DNA of 64,000 nucleotides from the NCBI GenBank assembly GCA_021791715.1, contig JAJYWB010000002.1, positions 62,001-126,000 of the forward strand. The letters run 5' to 3'. The notes below the pieces were generated by a model. It saw only the letters and a list, made by a program, of their open reading frames with translations. It had not been told where the DNA came from and did not search any database. Every line of letters starts with the position of its first letter. Within the stretch, counting starts at the first letter, position 1. Of this stretch, positions 45,383 through 53,895 are shown in pieces. The position numbers were made by a program, and so were the translations under genes. The stretch is from Planctomycetota bacterium. GTDB taxonomy: Bacteria; Planctomycetota; Planctomycetia; Isosphaerales; Isosphaeraceae.

Positions 45383-46285
45383 ATGACGGATCGTCAATCA
45401 ATGCTCGATTCCTATCTTCGCCGACGAGCCGCGGGAACGAGGGTGAGCGATCGTTTGGTCAAATCGCTTTCGGCGAAAACGATTCGACACGCCGCTTCGG
45501 AACTGGGTTTAATGCACAAAAATGTGATCGTGCTCGATTCAGAAGCGCAAGAATATATTTTGATGGATTTCGCGATTCACTCGTGTCGGGTGGAAGGCGA
45601 AACCGCGGCGCAACTTTATTATGATACCGCCGGGCCTCATACCGCCGAGGATCGCGAGACCTTGGAAAGCATGATGAAAGGGTATTACACCTTCGTCTCG
45701 GTCCTCAAAGCGGATCCGGGCCTGGGAATCACCGCATGGGACGTTTTTCGCGAAGAACAAATCGATATCGTCGATATCGGTTTGAGCTATTCATCCAGGA
45801 TTAATCAGGTCTTCGCATCTCGATTGTTCCCTTTCGACGAGTATCGGATCACCGCGGGGGCCATGATTCCGATCACCACAAAAAGTGTGATCACGATTGC
45901 CGATCGACTTGTTCATACTTTCGGCCGAGATTACGATCCGGCTTTCAACACCCCCGCTCAAGAGAAAGAATTGGCGAAGATCGTGATTCGAACCTTCTTT
46001 AATTCACCTGGAAATACCAAGGTGATGTATAAATCTATCGGCACGTCTCCTAAAGAGTATTTCGATCTTATGTCAAAAACCGAAAGGTCGTTCCACGACG
46101 TCGTCGACCAGGAGGAACCGTTCGTGCTCGCTGGAATCGATCGATTCGATGAGCGAGCGACTTCTGAACCCGAATCCGGCCGGGTCGTGATCGACGAGAA
46201 ATCCTCGCGTCGATCCGATCGCGCTTCAAAACGTTGTTACTGCGGCAGCCGCAAAAAATATAGCGCTTGCTGTGGACGTCGATAA
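45383..46285 (+). CDS. SEC-C motif protein of unknown function
   Basis: ATG at 45383 has AGGAG 8 bases upstream; a longer frame reaches 45185 without support. The 300-residue product is soluble and mostly helical. Its last residues, RCYCGSRKKYSACCGRR, are a SEC-C zinc motif (CxCxSxxxYxxCC) known from SecA and many unrelated proteins. The rest (for example ADPGLGITAWDVFREEQIDIVDIGLSYS, and FFNSPGNTKVMYKSIGTSPKE) matched no family by eye. A plus-strand terminator-like hairpin follows at 46347. Confidence 0.75.
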   Translation: MTDRQSMLDSYLRRRAAGTRVSDRLVKSLSAKTIRHAASELGLMHKNVIVLDSEAQEYILMDFAIHSCRVEGETAAQLYYDTAGPHTAEDRETLESMMKGYYTFVSVLKADPGLGITAWDVFREEQIDIVDIGLSYSSRINQVFASRLFPFDEYRITAGAMIPITTKSVITIADRLVHTFGRDYDPAFNTPAQEKELAKIVIRTFFNSPGNTKVMYKSIGTSPKEYFDLMSKTERSFHDVVDQEEPFVLAGIDRFDERATSEPESGRVVIDEKSSRRSDRASKRCYCGSRKKYSACCGRR

Positions 46286-46346
46286 AATTTTGGCATATCA
46301 GATGATCGGCACAAGACCTCCGCGACGCGCGATCGATCATGAATCG

Positions 46347-46367
46347 AGCCCGCGCCGCGGCTTTTTT
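46347..46367 (+). terminator. Probable terminator of the SEC-C gene
   Basis: AGCCCGC (46347-46353, one bulged C) pairs with GCGGCT (46357-46362), loop GCC, followed by six T residues. It lies 60 bases past the stop at 46285, just before the convergent S9 peptidase stop. Confidence 0.5.
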
Positions 46368-46371
46368 GAAT

Positions 46372-48381
46372 TCAATCGGTCCGATCGATCAAATACCGAC
46401 GGAGGAAAAGAACGCGCGTCGCGAGCAGGTAATCTTGGTTCGCCTTTTTGGCGAAGCCGTGCCCCTCGTTATTACCGATCATGTACCAGATCGGCACGCC
46501 GTTCTTCTTAACCGCGGAAACGATCTGCTCGGCCTCCGAGATCGGCACCCTGGGGTCGTTCTTACCCTGAACGACAAGAATCGGAGTGTGAATCTTATCC
46601 GCGTGCGAAAGCGGCGAAATCTTCTCCAAAAACGCCTTGATCTCGGGAATTCGCTCGTCTCCATATTCGGCGCGGCGGAGATCGCGACGATAACCCTTGG
46701 TGTTTTTGAGAAAACTGACGAAATTCGAGATCCCGACGACGTCGATTCCCGCCCTGATCCGATCGTTATATGTCGTTTGAACCGCGAGCGACATAAAACC
46801 GCCGTAAGACCCCCCCGTCACCGCGACCTTCGTTTTATCCAGATCGGATTGCTTCTCGATCCAATCAAACAACGCACCGATATCCTTCACCGCCCCCTCG
46901 CGCAACACCCCGTTATCAAGCTTGGCGTAGCCTTTGCCGTAACCCGTCGACCCGCGAACGTTTGGATAAATAACCACAATTCCCATGTGATCAATCAGGT
47001 AATTATTCGACCCTAAAAAGCCGGGTCGGGATTGTCCCTCGGGACCGCCGTGAATATCGATCAGCACCGGTCTGGGACCAGGGAATTTCCGCGACGACGG
47101 TCGATAAACGTACGCCGGGATATCTCGGCCGTCGAACGACGCGTAACGGATCAATTCGGGTTTGGCGAACGATTCGGCGTCGAGCCCTCCCGTTTCGCTC
47201 TTCGTCCAGATTTTGAGCGGGAGTTCCTCGTCTTCATCCTGGCCGGGACGCGCGTCGTCGAGGTTGATTGAAACCGCGTCGGCCGAGCGTCGAGCCGAAC
47301 TCAGCGTGAACGCGACCTCGTGCGAACCCGGGCGAAAACGCAAGCCCGATAAGACCCCCGTCGGAAGTTCGGGAGGTCTGGGGCGCGGGTCGAGGTCGTC
47401 AAGACCGATAAAATGAAGTTTACTTGAGCCGTCCACGTTGACGACGAGGGCGATTAAACCGTCGTCCGAGACGTCGTAATCTTCGATGTCCCATTTCACG
47501 CGAAGGTCGACGATCTCGCTTTCGCCGGTTTTTAAATCGAGGCGATTCAAACCCAAAAACTCGCTTCGGCGATCCGAAAGCCAGTAAAGGTACGCTCCGT
47601 CTTTGGAGAATTTGGGGTCGGTCGCGGCGACGGTCTCGGCCTTGGGATCGCCGTTTCTCGGCGTGATCATATCGATCGATCCCGTCGGGATATCGATCAA
47701 GTGGATATAAGATTCATTAATTGAGATATATTCGACGACGGCGAGTTTTTTTTCGTCGGGGGACCAATCGGCGGCGGTCCATTGACCTTGAACCTCTTTG
47801 AGGATTCGGGTGAATCCAGGAACCTCGGGCGCCGAGATGTAAAGATCCATATCGCGGCCGTTGCGCGTGTCGGAGCTATATGCGAGCAAACTTCCCGAAG
47901 GCGACCAAACCGGCGCGATATGTCGCGATTTGCCGTCGGTGATTCTCCTGGGCTCGCCCCCTTCGCGTTTTTGGAGGAAGAACTGGTAATTCTCGGCGCC
48001 TCCCTCGTCGGCGACGTAAAGAAATTCATCGCGTTTGGGTCTGGCCTTCACGCCGAGAACGCGTTCCGCCGAGAAGGTGAGCTGGGTGCGAGCGCCTCCC
48101 GGTTTCTCGACATAATGAACCTGCGAGGTATCGCCGAATCGCGTGAGAATATACATCCCCGTTCCTTCGGAATCCCAATCCTGAAACGACGCCGACCTGA
48201 TGCTTTGATAGCGGCGAAGCTCGTGCGCGAGCGACGACGGAATCGGCGGAACGCCCTCGATGGAAATCGAGGCGGGGACGGCGATCGCGTCCGCGGCGTA
48301 TAACGCGTTCGCGGACGCCAAATTCCAGAACGACGAACAGACGACGCAGATCGTGGGAAATGTGAAGAATCGAAGGCGCAT
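46372..48381 (-). CDS. Exported S9-family peptidase (prolyl oligopeptidase type)
   Basis: ATG at 48381 (GGGAGG 8 bases upstream) starts a signal peptide (RLRFFTFPTICVVCSSFWNLASANALYAA). The first half is a beta-propeller of WD40/TolB-like repeats (IAPVWSPSGSLLAYSSD, QWTAADWSPDEKKLAVV). The catalytic domain has VLIDIHGGPEGQSRPGF, GGSYGGFMS with Ser near 526, QGKNDPRVP with Asp near 608, and NNEGHGF with His near 641. Such enzymes cleave short peptides, often after proline or as dipeptidyl or acylaminoacyl peptidases. Length (669) is typical. Confidence 0.95.
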   Translation of the reverse strand: MRLRFFTFPTICVVCSSFWNLASANALYAADAIAVPASISIEGVPPIPSSLAHELRRYQSIRSASFQDWDSEGTGMYILTRFGDTSQVHYVEKPGGARTQLTFSAERVLGVKARPKRDEFLYVADEGGAENYQFFLQKREGGEPRRITDGKSRHIAPVWSPSGSLLAYSSDTRNGRDMDLYISAPEVPGFTRILKEVQGQWTAADWSPDEKKLAVVEYISINESYIHLIDIPTGSIDMITPRNGDPKAETVAATDPKFSKDGAYLYWLSDRRSEFLGLNRLDLKTGESEIVDLRVKWDIEDYDVSDDGLIALVVNVDGSSKLHFIGLDDLDPRPRPPELPTGVLSGLRFRPGSHEVAFTLSSARRSADAVSINLDDARPGQDEDEELPLKIWTKSETGGLDAESFAKPELIRYASFDGRDIPAYVYRPSSRKFPGPRPVLIDIHGGPEGQSRPGFLGSNNYLIDHMGIVVIYPNVRGSTGYGKGYAKLDNGVLREGAVKDIGALFDWIEKQSDLDKTKVAVTGGSYGGFMSLAVQTTYNDRIRAGIDVVGISNFVSFLKNTKGYRRDLRRAEYGDERIPEIKAFLEKISPLSHADKIHTPILVVQGKNDPRVPISEAEQIVSAVKKNGVPIWYMIGNNEGHGFAKKANQDYLLATRVLFLRRYLIDRTD

Positions 48382-48813
48382 CGGCGAAACCTCCCAAACA
48401 CTCGGCGAACGAGAGATCGTCACGCGAACGAGCGAAATCGTAAGGCTTCAATCGGTCGCCGGCAAGCGAGAAGATGATCGATCTTATTCACATAACTATT
48501 ATACATAATCATGGTAACGTTTGCATAAAACCATTAATCAAATCAAACGCAATACACAAAATATGTATAGTGTACAATTCCGGTACGTCGTTTCAGTGAC
48601 GCGAATCCTTTGAACGCGATATCGTCACGAGCCGAATTTAGTTTCGTCGACGTAAGGCCTCGATCGACTTGATTCTGAGAAATCATTGGAGGATTGGGCG
48701 AACTTTGCCGATTTTTCTCAAGATAGCGATTGCGCGGGTCGATAACTCTCGGGTAGGCGTTGTTGCGCGGACGATCCGCGCGAACGAACGATCGAACTTG
48801 GGAGGCTTGGCTG

Positions 48814-49536
48814 ATGCCGATGGATTGGCGCCCTTTCGCCGCGTTCGCTTCGCGAATGTCGAGTTTTTTCAAGACGTTACGGCGATCAAACCAGGTCGCC
48901 CCGAAACGCGCCGAGCGACCAAGGAAGGTCGTTTATCGACCCGGAGCGAGCTTCGAGGGGCTCGAAAAGCGCGAGGTTCCAAGCGGAGCGGTCGGGGTTG
49001 AACCGCTCGCGGTGATTCCGGGCGATATCGCGGGACCTCGGTCGGCGGCGATCGTTCGATTCGAACTCAATCCCGGAACGTATGTATCAAATAACGCGAT
49101 GCCGATGACTTTGAGCCTCGACGCGACCCCCGCGGCGGGTTCGACGATCGCGCCCAAAGTCGTCGGTTTGATTCATGTCGGAGGTTCCCAGCCCTATAAA
49201 ATCGAGACACGGCACGGTCCGTTTCTCACGCGATTGAACATTCCTCTTGTCGTTCCCTCGATCTACGCGGTGAAGGTCGACGCTCTCGGCGGAACGCGCG
49301 GGGCGTTCAACCTCAATATCACGTTGCCTGGCGACGTTCGAGGCACGGGGGTCGTCGATCGAGTCGATCTCGGTCTAATTCGCGCTTCATTGGGCGCCGG
49401 CGTGGGAAGCCCGCGTTATCATGCGTCGATGGATCTGAACGGCGACGGTCGAGTCGGCACGGTCGACCTTAAGATCGCCAATGGCAACCTCGGCGCCGAC
49501 GCTTCGGTCGTTTCGATCACCCCGCTTCACAAGTGA
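48814..49536 (+). CDS. LExLExR-motif exported protein with dockerin-like C-terminus
   Basis: ATG at 48814 is preceded by GGGAGG with an 8-base gap. Residues about 45-60 contain SFEGLEKREVPSG, the LExLExR-type motif of planctomycete exported proteins, after a basic N-terminal stretch. The middle is a beta-rich domain (VRFELNPGTYV, LSLDATPAAGSTIAPKVVGLI). The C-terminal 60 residues look like dockerin type I: GDVRGTGVVDRVDLGLIRASLG and DLNGDGRVGTVDLKIANGNLG, each a calcium loop plus helix. The last 150 bases overlap antisense with the end of the esterase gene 49387-50457. Confidence 0.8.
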   Translation: MPMDWRPFAAFASRMSSFFKTLRRSNQVAPKRAERPRKVVYRPGASFEGLEKREVPSGAVGVEPLAVIPGDIAGPRSAAIVRFELNPGTYVSNNAMPMTLSLDATPAAGSTIAPKVVGLIHVGGSQPYKIETRHGPFLTRLNIPLVVPSIYAVKVDALGGTRGAFNLNITLPGDVRGTGVVDRVDLGLIRASLGAGVGSPRYHASMDLNGDGRVGTVDLKIANGNLGADASVVSITPLHK

Positions 49537-50457
49537 CTCTCTCGGAGATAAACGGAGAGTCGTTTGTGTCGAGGGTTTGAGATAAGTATCAAAAAATCTG
49601 GCGGCTTCGAGCATCGTATGCGTCATATCGTCGCCCCCCCAGCCGTGTCCCGCGCCGAGGAGGAGTTCGACACGTCCCGGAACCCCCTCGCGCGTTTGCG
49701 CCTCGGCGAGTTTAATCGCCTGGGTGAAAGGAACGAGCGGGTCTTTCGTCCCCTGGAACGTCAAGACGGGAGCGTCTCCTTTTGATACAAAAGTAAGAGG
49801 AGACGCTTTGGCCGCGGCTTCGGGTTTTTCTTGGGGCGTTCCGCCGAGAAAATCCTTGACGAGCGGGCGCGAAATATCAGGGATATCCGCGGCGGCGAGA
49901 TCGGACGGGCCGAAAAAGTTGACGACCGCCTGCACCCTCGAGCTTGGATCGCCCGGTTTCACGTCTCCTTCAAGACCGTCTTCGGGACCCGTTAAACCGA
50001 GCATCAACGATAAATGTCCGCCGGCGGAAAAACCCATCGCGCCGATATGATCGGAATCGACTTTTCGTTCGCGAGCGTGCGATCGAAGCCAGCGGACCGA
50101 TGCTTTAACGTCGTGAACCTGCGCGGGAAACGTAACCTTGGGACAAAAGCGATATTCGGGAGAGATCGCGACATATCCACGCCTGGCGAACTGTACGAGC
50201 ATTTCACGATTGCCGTCTTTCGACCCTCCTCGCCAAGCGCCTCCGTGAATGACGAGAATCGCCGGGAACGGACCCTCCCCTTTTTCGGGCGCGGCGATAT
50301 CGAGCTTAAGCTCCTCGTCGCCGATTTTGGCGTAAACGACGTCGTTCTCGGCCTTCACCGCGACCGCCGAGGGTTGATCCGCGGGCGCCTCTCGAACGCA
50401 CGCCGAGGTCGAGAGGATCAAAAGACAAACGGTCGATCGAAACATCTTGGCTATCAT
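49387..50457 (-). CDS. Exported alpha/beta-hydrolase (BD-FAE-like esterase)
   Basis: The signal peptide (FRSTVCLLILSTSACVREAP) may end in a lipobox-like SAC, so a lipoprotein is possible but not certain. Oxyanion motif IHGGAWRGG, nucleophile GAMGFSAGGHLSLML (GxSxGG), acid GTKDPLVPF, and His in GAGHGWGG are all present. These are usually esterases of xylan, feruloyl or acetyl groups. The normal end of the fold is reached at FFDTYLKPSTQTT (about residue 300); a 55-residue extension rich in Arg/Asp follows and overlaps antisense with the dockerin-like gene, possibly through loss of an earlier stop. AAGGA precedes the ATG. Confidence 0.85.
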   Translation of the reverse strand: MIAKMFRSTVCLLILSTSACVREAPADQPSAVAVKAENDVVYAKIGDEELKLDIAAPEKGEGPFPAILVIHGGAWRGGSKDGNREMLVQFARRGYVAISPEYRFCPKVTFPAQVHDVKASVRWLRSHARERKVDSDHIGAMGFSAGGHLSLMLGLTGPEDGLEGDVKPGDPSSRVQAVVNFFGPSDLAAADIPDISRPLVKDFLGGTPQEKPEAAAKASPLTFVSKGDAPVLTFQGTKDPLVPFTQAIKLAEAQTREGVPGRVELLLGAGHGWGGDDMTHTMLEAARFFDTYLKPSTQTTLRLSPRESLVKRGDRNDRSVGAEVAIGDLKVDRADSTVAVQIHRRMITRASHAGAQ

Positions 50458-50494
50458 GTGAAGATCCTTTTGGATTATAAACGATCAAGCCGAT

Positions 50495-51502
50495 CTAGCA
50501 CCACAAAGACTTGTTCACGATGTTTATTAAAGCTTCGCCGCGTGCGAAACGACCGACGTTCTCGACGAGCACGGCGAGGTGTCGCGCCGCGATCGCGGGA
50601 GAATAACCCGCGGTGTGCGGGGTGAGGATCACGTTCGGCATGTCCCAAAGGGGATGATCGCGGGGTAGGGGCTCGATCTCGTAAACGTCGAGCGCAGCGC
50701 CCGCGAGTTTTCGCTCTTTAAGCGCCGTCACGAGGTCGTCGAGCACGACGATCGCGCCTCGGCCGACGTTGATCAAATATCCCGTCGGTTTAAACTTTTC
50801 GAAAAGAGAACGGTTAAACATGCGTTCGGTTTCGGGGGTGTGGGGCGCGGCGATCACGACAAAATCGCTTGTGGAAATGAGATCGGTTAGACGATCGAGC
50901 CCCGCGAGATATTCGATTCCGGGAACATGAGCGGCGCGATCGGGAAAGCGATCGACGGCGCGGACGGTCATGCCGAACGCGAGCGCCCGTCGGGCGATTT
51001 CCCCGCCGATTCCGCCGAAGCCGACGATTCCGATCGAGGCGTTCGCCAGGTGAATGACCGAGCGATCCATGCCGTTAATCGTTCCCGGACCCGTCGCGTT
51101 GTTCACGCGCTCGGTTTCGCCTCCAACGGGCTCGTAACGGCGGTCAATCTGTCGACGGATATACGTATGAAGATTTCTTGCGAAGCAGATCACGTAGCCG
51201 ATCACCTGATCGGCGATAACATCGCCGAAGAGCCCTCGCGTGTTCGTGAGGACGCACGGGTGCTCGATCAGCTCGGGAAACATGTAATGTTCGAGGCTCG
51301 CCGTAAACGCTTGCACCCAGCGAAGTTTCTTCGCCGCGGCGAGGAGTTCGAGGTCGATTTTGCCGAGCAAGGCCTCGGCGTCGGCGATTTCGGCGAGAGC
51401 CGTTCGGCGATCGACCGCGTTGATCCAAACGGCCCGCGGCGCGGCCTTGGTAAGAGCGTTGAGGCGTTCGGGTTCAACCGCGGGATGGACGATGATTTTC
51501 AT
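50495..51502 (-). CDS. D-isomer-specific 2-hydroxyacid dehydrogenase
   Basis: NAD(P)-dependent oxidoreductase of 335 residues. ATG at 51502 gives KIIVHPAVEPERLNAL. The nucleotide-binding domain is in the middle: IGIVGFGGIGGEIARRALAFG; the catalytic Arg is in LINVGRGAIVVLDDLV, the Glu in LDVYEIEPLPRDHPLW, and the His in LTPHTAGYSP. The substrate (for example glyoxylate, hydroxypyruvate or phosphoglycerate) is not clear, since no pathway genes are adjacent; the esterase downstream lies 37 bases away. The ribosome site is weak. Confidence 0.93.
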   Translation of the reverse strand: MKIIVHPAVEPERLNALTKAAPRAVWINAVDRRTALAEIADAEALLGKIDLELLAAAKKLRWVQAFTASLEHYMFPELIEHPCVLTNTRGLFGDVIADQVIGYVICFARNLHTYIRRQIDRRYEPVGGETERVNNATGPGTINGMDRSVIHLANASIGIVGFGGIGGEIARRALAFGMTVRAVDRFPDRAAHVPGIEYLAGLDRLTDLISTSDFVVIAAPHTPETERMFNRSLFEKFKPTGYLINVGRGAIVVLDDLVTALKERKLAGAALDVYEIEPLPRDHPLWDMPNVILTPHTAGYSPAIAARHLAVLVENVGRFARGEALINIVNKSLWC

Positions 51503-51732
51503 GGCGATTCCGCCGCCGGCCGTTGAAGAAAGAAAGCTCAAAACGCGTCACAAGCGGTTCGCGAGGCGTTCTCGTCGAACCTTCGAGGCGCTGAGCGGGG
51601 CTATCTTAGCAGAAAAGATCCAAAATCAATCGAAGCACGAAGCATTTTCGTCGATCGCTTCGATCGACCGAGGAAAGAAACTCAATATTGGAGATCGCGT
51701 CCAAATCATAAAAAATTAATCATTATAGATTA

Positions 51733-52278
51733 TTAATGTTTTGAGATCAAAATTTTAGTGTGTGATTTGGAACCAAAGAATTCATTGCGCTTGACGATTC
51801 GATCAAAGTCAATAATTCGCTTCGATCCGGGCCGGCAAATGATCGACTGTATGTAACGTATCGGTAAAAAAACGATCGCTTTAGGACCTTCAAAGAAAAG
51901 GAAATCGGCGATTCGAGCGTTGATTCGCCGGTTGAGATTCCGAACGAATTCTCGAGTCGACGGGTCGGATATCGATTCGATCGTGGACACATTCACAGAC
52001 GCTTCCCTTCTGAGGAAAACGACTGAGATAACGGAAAACTTATGCAATTCGCCGATATTGGAGACGATCCGATCCATTGTGTCGATGAGTTCTCTCGCAA
52101 ATCGCGTTTGTGGGTCGAGATTGTTGCGCTTGATGTAATCGAAAAGTTCATCACGAAATGAGTTGAGATCCTCGATGAGACGGTCGGTCGCCGTCGAACG
52201 GTAAGCTCGGTAGGCCGCCCACAATAGGCAAAGCCCCAGAAAAACTTGAACGATTTCGATTTGATCCGCGCGGTTCAT
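51733..52278 (-). CDS. Unknown membrane-anchored protein, cassette gene 2
   Basis: A 181-residue protein with an N-terminal transmembrane helix (IEIVQVFLGLCLLWAAYRAY) and a soluble C-terminal part rich in basic and hydrophobic residues (LIEDLNSFRDELFDYIKRNNLDPQTRFARELIDTMDRIVSNI looks helical). It ends in KILISKH. No family was recognised. Its ATG overlaps the stop of the next upstream gene (52275-52278), so the two are translated together. A role with that membrane protein is likely but undefined. Confidence 0.65.
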   Translation of the reverse strand: MNRADQIEIVQVFLGLCLLWAAYRAYRSTATDRLIEDLNSFRDELFDYIKRNNLDPQTRFARELIDTMDRIVSNIGELHKFSVISVVFLRREASVNVSTIESISDPSTREFVRNLNRRINARIADFLFFEGPKAIVFLPIRYIQSIICRPGSKRIIDFDRIVKRNEFFGSKSHTKILISKH

Positions 52279-52733
52279 GTTTTTTCCTCGGGCTTTTCGG
52301 GCACGCGATTGATCGTTACTGAGGCTTGAGACATATCGTTTTGACTTTCCAGATCCTTATTCAAACGATTCATTCGTTTCACGGACTTTTTTCGCAGTGA
52401 TCGCTCCCGACTCCATGCGCCCGCGAATAGAGCCGCGGCGGCCCAGGGAACGATCATGCTTAATTTTAGGTCGAGCACCGCACGGTATGCAATTTGGACG
52501 AACGTTTCTTTGCCGGCGGTTAATTTTAACGGTAATACGATAAAAACGTATCCAATACCGCAAAATCCGGTGAATTTTACCATAAGAATCATTATGTCGA
52601 AGATACGAGAAGCGAAGTAAAGCTTCATCTGAAACGCATATTCTCGCTCCTCTTCGGACGATCGTCTTTTTGATTTTCCGACCGTTTTTTTCTTGGGCGA
52701 ATGATGATTGTCTCCGTCGCCGTCGGAAATCAT
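52275..52733 (-). CDS. Unknown two-helix membrane protein, cassette gene 1
   Basis: A 152-residue protein: a very basic, acidic-patterned cytoplasmic N-terminus (DGDGDNHHSPKKKTVGKSKRRSSEEEREY), one or two helices near residues 42-70 (FDIMILMVKFTGFCGIGYVFIVLPL) and another at about 88-106 (LKLSMIVPWAAAALFAGAW), then a basic C-terminal tail. No family was recognised. It is coupled to the downstream gene by ATGA. A 129-base gap separates it from the methyltransferase gene. Confidence 0.65.
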   Translation of the reverse strand: MISDGDGDNHHSPKKKTVGKSKRRSSEEEREYAFQMKLYFASRIFDIMILMVKFTGFCGIGYVFIVLPLKLTAGKETFVQIAYRAVLDLKLSMIVPWAAAALFAGAWSRERSLRKKSVKRMNRLNKDLESQNDMSQASVTINRVPEKPEEKT

Positions 52734-52862
52734 ACCGACTCCTTCAAGTCAAGGTTGTTCGTAAGGGGACGTGAACCGTTTCCAAAGCCAAGATCAATAA
52801 GGCGTCGCATTCATTAGACCCGGCTTTGATGTCTTATTCAATGTAGTTGTTTTTGGAGACGA

Positions 52863-53588
52863 TCATCGCTTTTCGGCGACGGCCCAGACGACCGACGACC
52901 AGTATTTGGGCGGGTCGAAGCCGAGCGCCTTCTGGCGGAGCGCCTCGAGTTTGCGGGTCGAGTTCGCGAACGCTCGGTAAGCCTTGCGAAGCGGCGTGAC
53001 GGGGGCGGGCCAGGGGTCGCGCAGCTCGACGAGCTTGAGCCCGTGGCAAAAGAACAATTCGGCGAGCGAGGTGGGCGTGAAGGCGATCTCGTGGGTGATG
53101 TCGGCGTAAATCGACCGCGACGCCTCGGGACTGTCGGCGTTGGGGACGCTCGCGATCAAACGCCCGCCGGGAGCGAGCCTCGCGACGATCGTCTCCAAAA
53201 GCGGAAACAACTCTTCACGCGTAAAATGCTCAAGGATATCGAGCATCGAAATTAAACTATACGTTTGATCGGGATCGGCTTGAAGACGTTCGGACGCGGT
53301 CGCCTTGTGAACGTTCAGGCCGAGGCCGCGCGCGATCTCGATTTGCGCGGCGTCGAGATCGATTCCCGACGCGTTCGTAAACCCTCGTTCGCGAAGAAAA
53401 TACAAAAACTGACCGCTTCCGCAGCCGACGTCGAGGATCGCCGCCGAGCGATCGCCGGGGAGCCATCCTCGCGTGTACCAATCGTAATACTTGATCCGCT
53501 CGCGGTGCTTCGTCTCGGCGAATTCAAGGCTCGTATAGCCGTGCCATTCGGCCTGGCGGTTGTAAAACGCTTCGCGATAAGGGTTCAT
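52863..53588 (-). CDS. Class I SAM-dependent methyltransferase
   Basis: Motif I ILDVGCGSGQFLYFLRERG (about 50-66) binds S-adenosylmethionine; SGIDLDAAQIEIARGL follows, then SLISMLDILEHFTREELFPLLETIVARLAPGGRLIASVPN, the usual motif II/III region. This type often methylates small molecules or is part of glycan or lipid pathways. Substrate unknown. Length 241 is normal. Confidence 0.9.
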   Translation of the reverse strand: MNPYREAFYNRQAEWHGYTSLEFAETKHRERIKYYDWYTRGWLPGDRSAAILDVGCGSGQFLYFLRERGFTNASGIDLDAAQIEIARGLGLNVHKATASERLQADPDQTYSLISMLDILEHFTREELFPLLETIVARLAPGGRLIASVPNADSPEASRSIYADITHEIAFTPTSLAELFFCHGLKLVELRDPWPAPVTPLRKAYRAFANSTRKLEALRQKALGFDPPKYWSSVVWAVAEKR

Positions 53589-53895
53589 CGATCGTCGAAT
53601 CCTTTCATTTCTCGAACGTCAAGCCGCAAAGCATACCGCGACATACGCGACGAACGCAACCGAGTTCTCGATCGTTCGCGCGCCGATTATTATCGAATAT
53701 TAGTTATCTAAGTAAATAATAAAAGAAGTAAGACATAATCTGATCGGCGGGGGCTCGACGCGACGATCGCTCGGCTGTAATTTACGAGGCGTCCGAGAGC
53801 GGGAACCTTCGACGTCGAATTCGGACCGCGTTTCGCCGCTCTTGAATCTTTTTATGTTAATAGATGATTGAATCTTTTATCGAGGGTCGGCTTTG

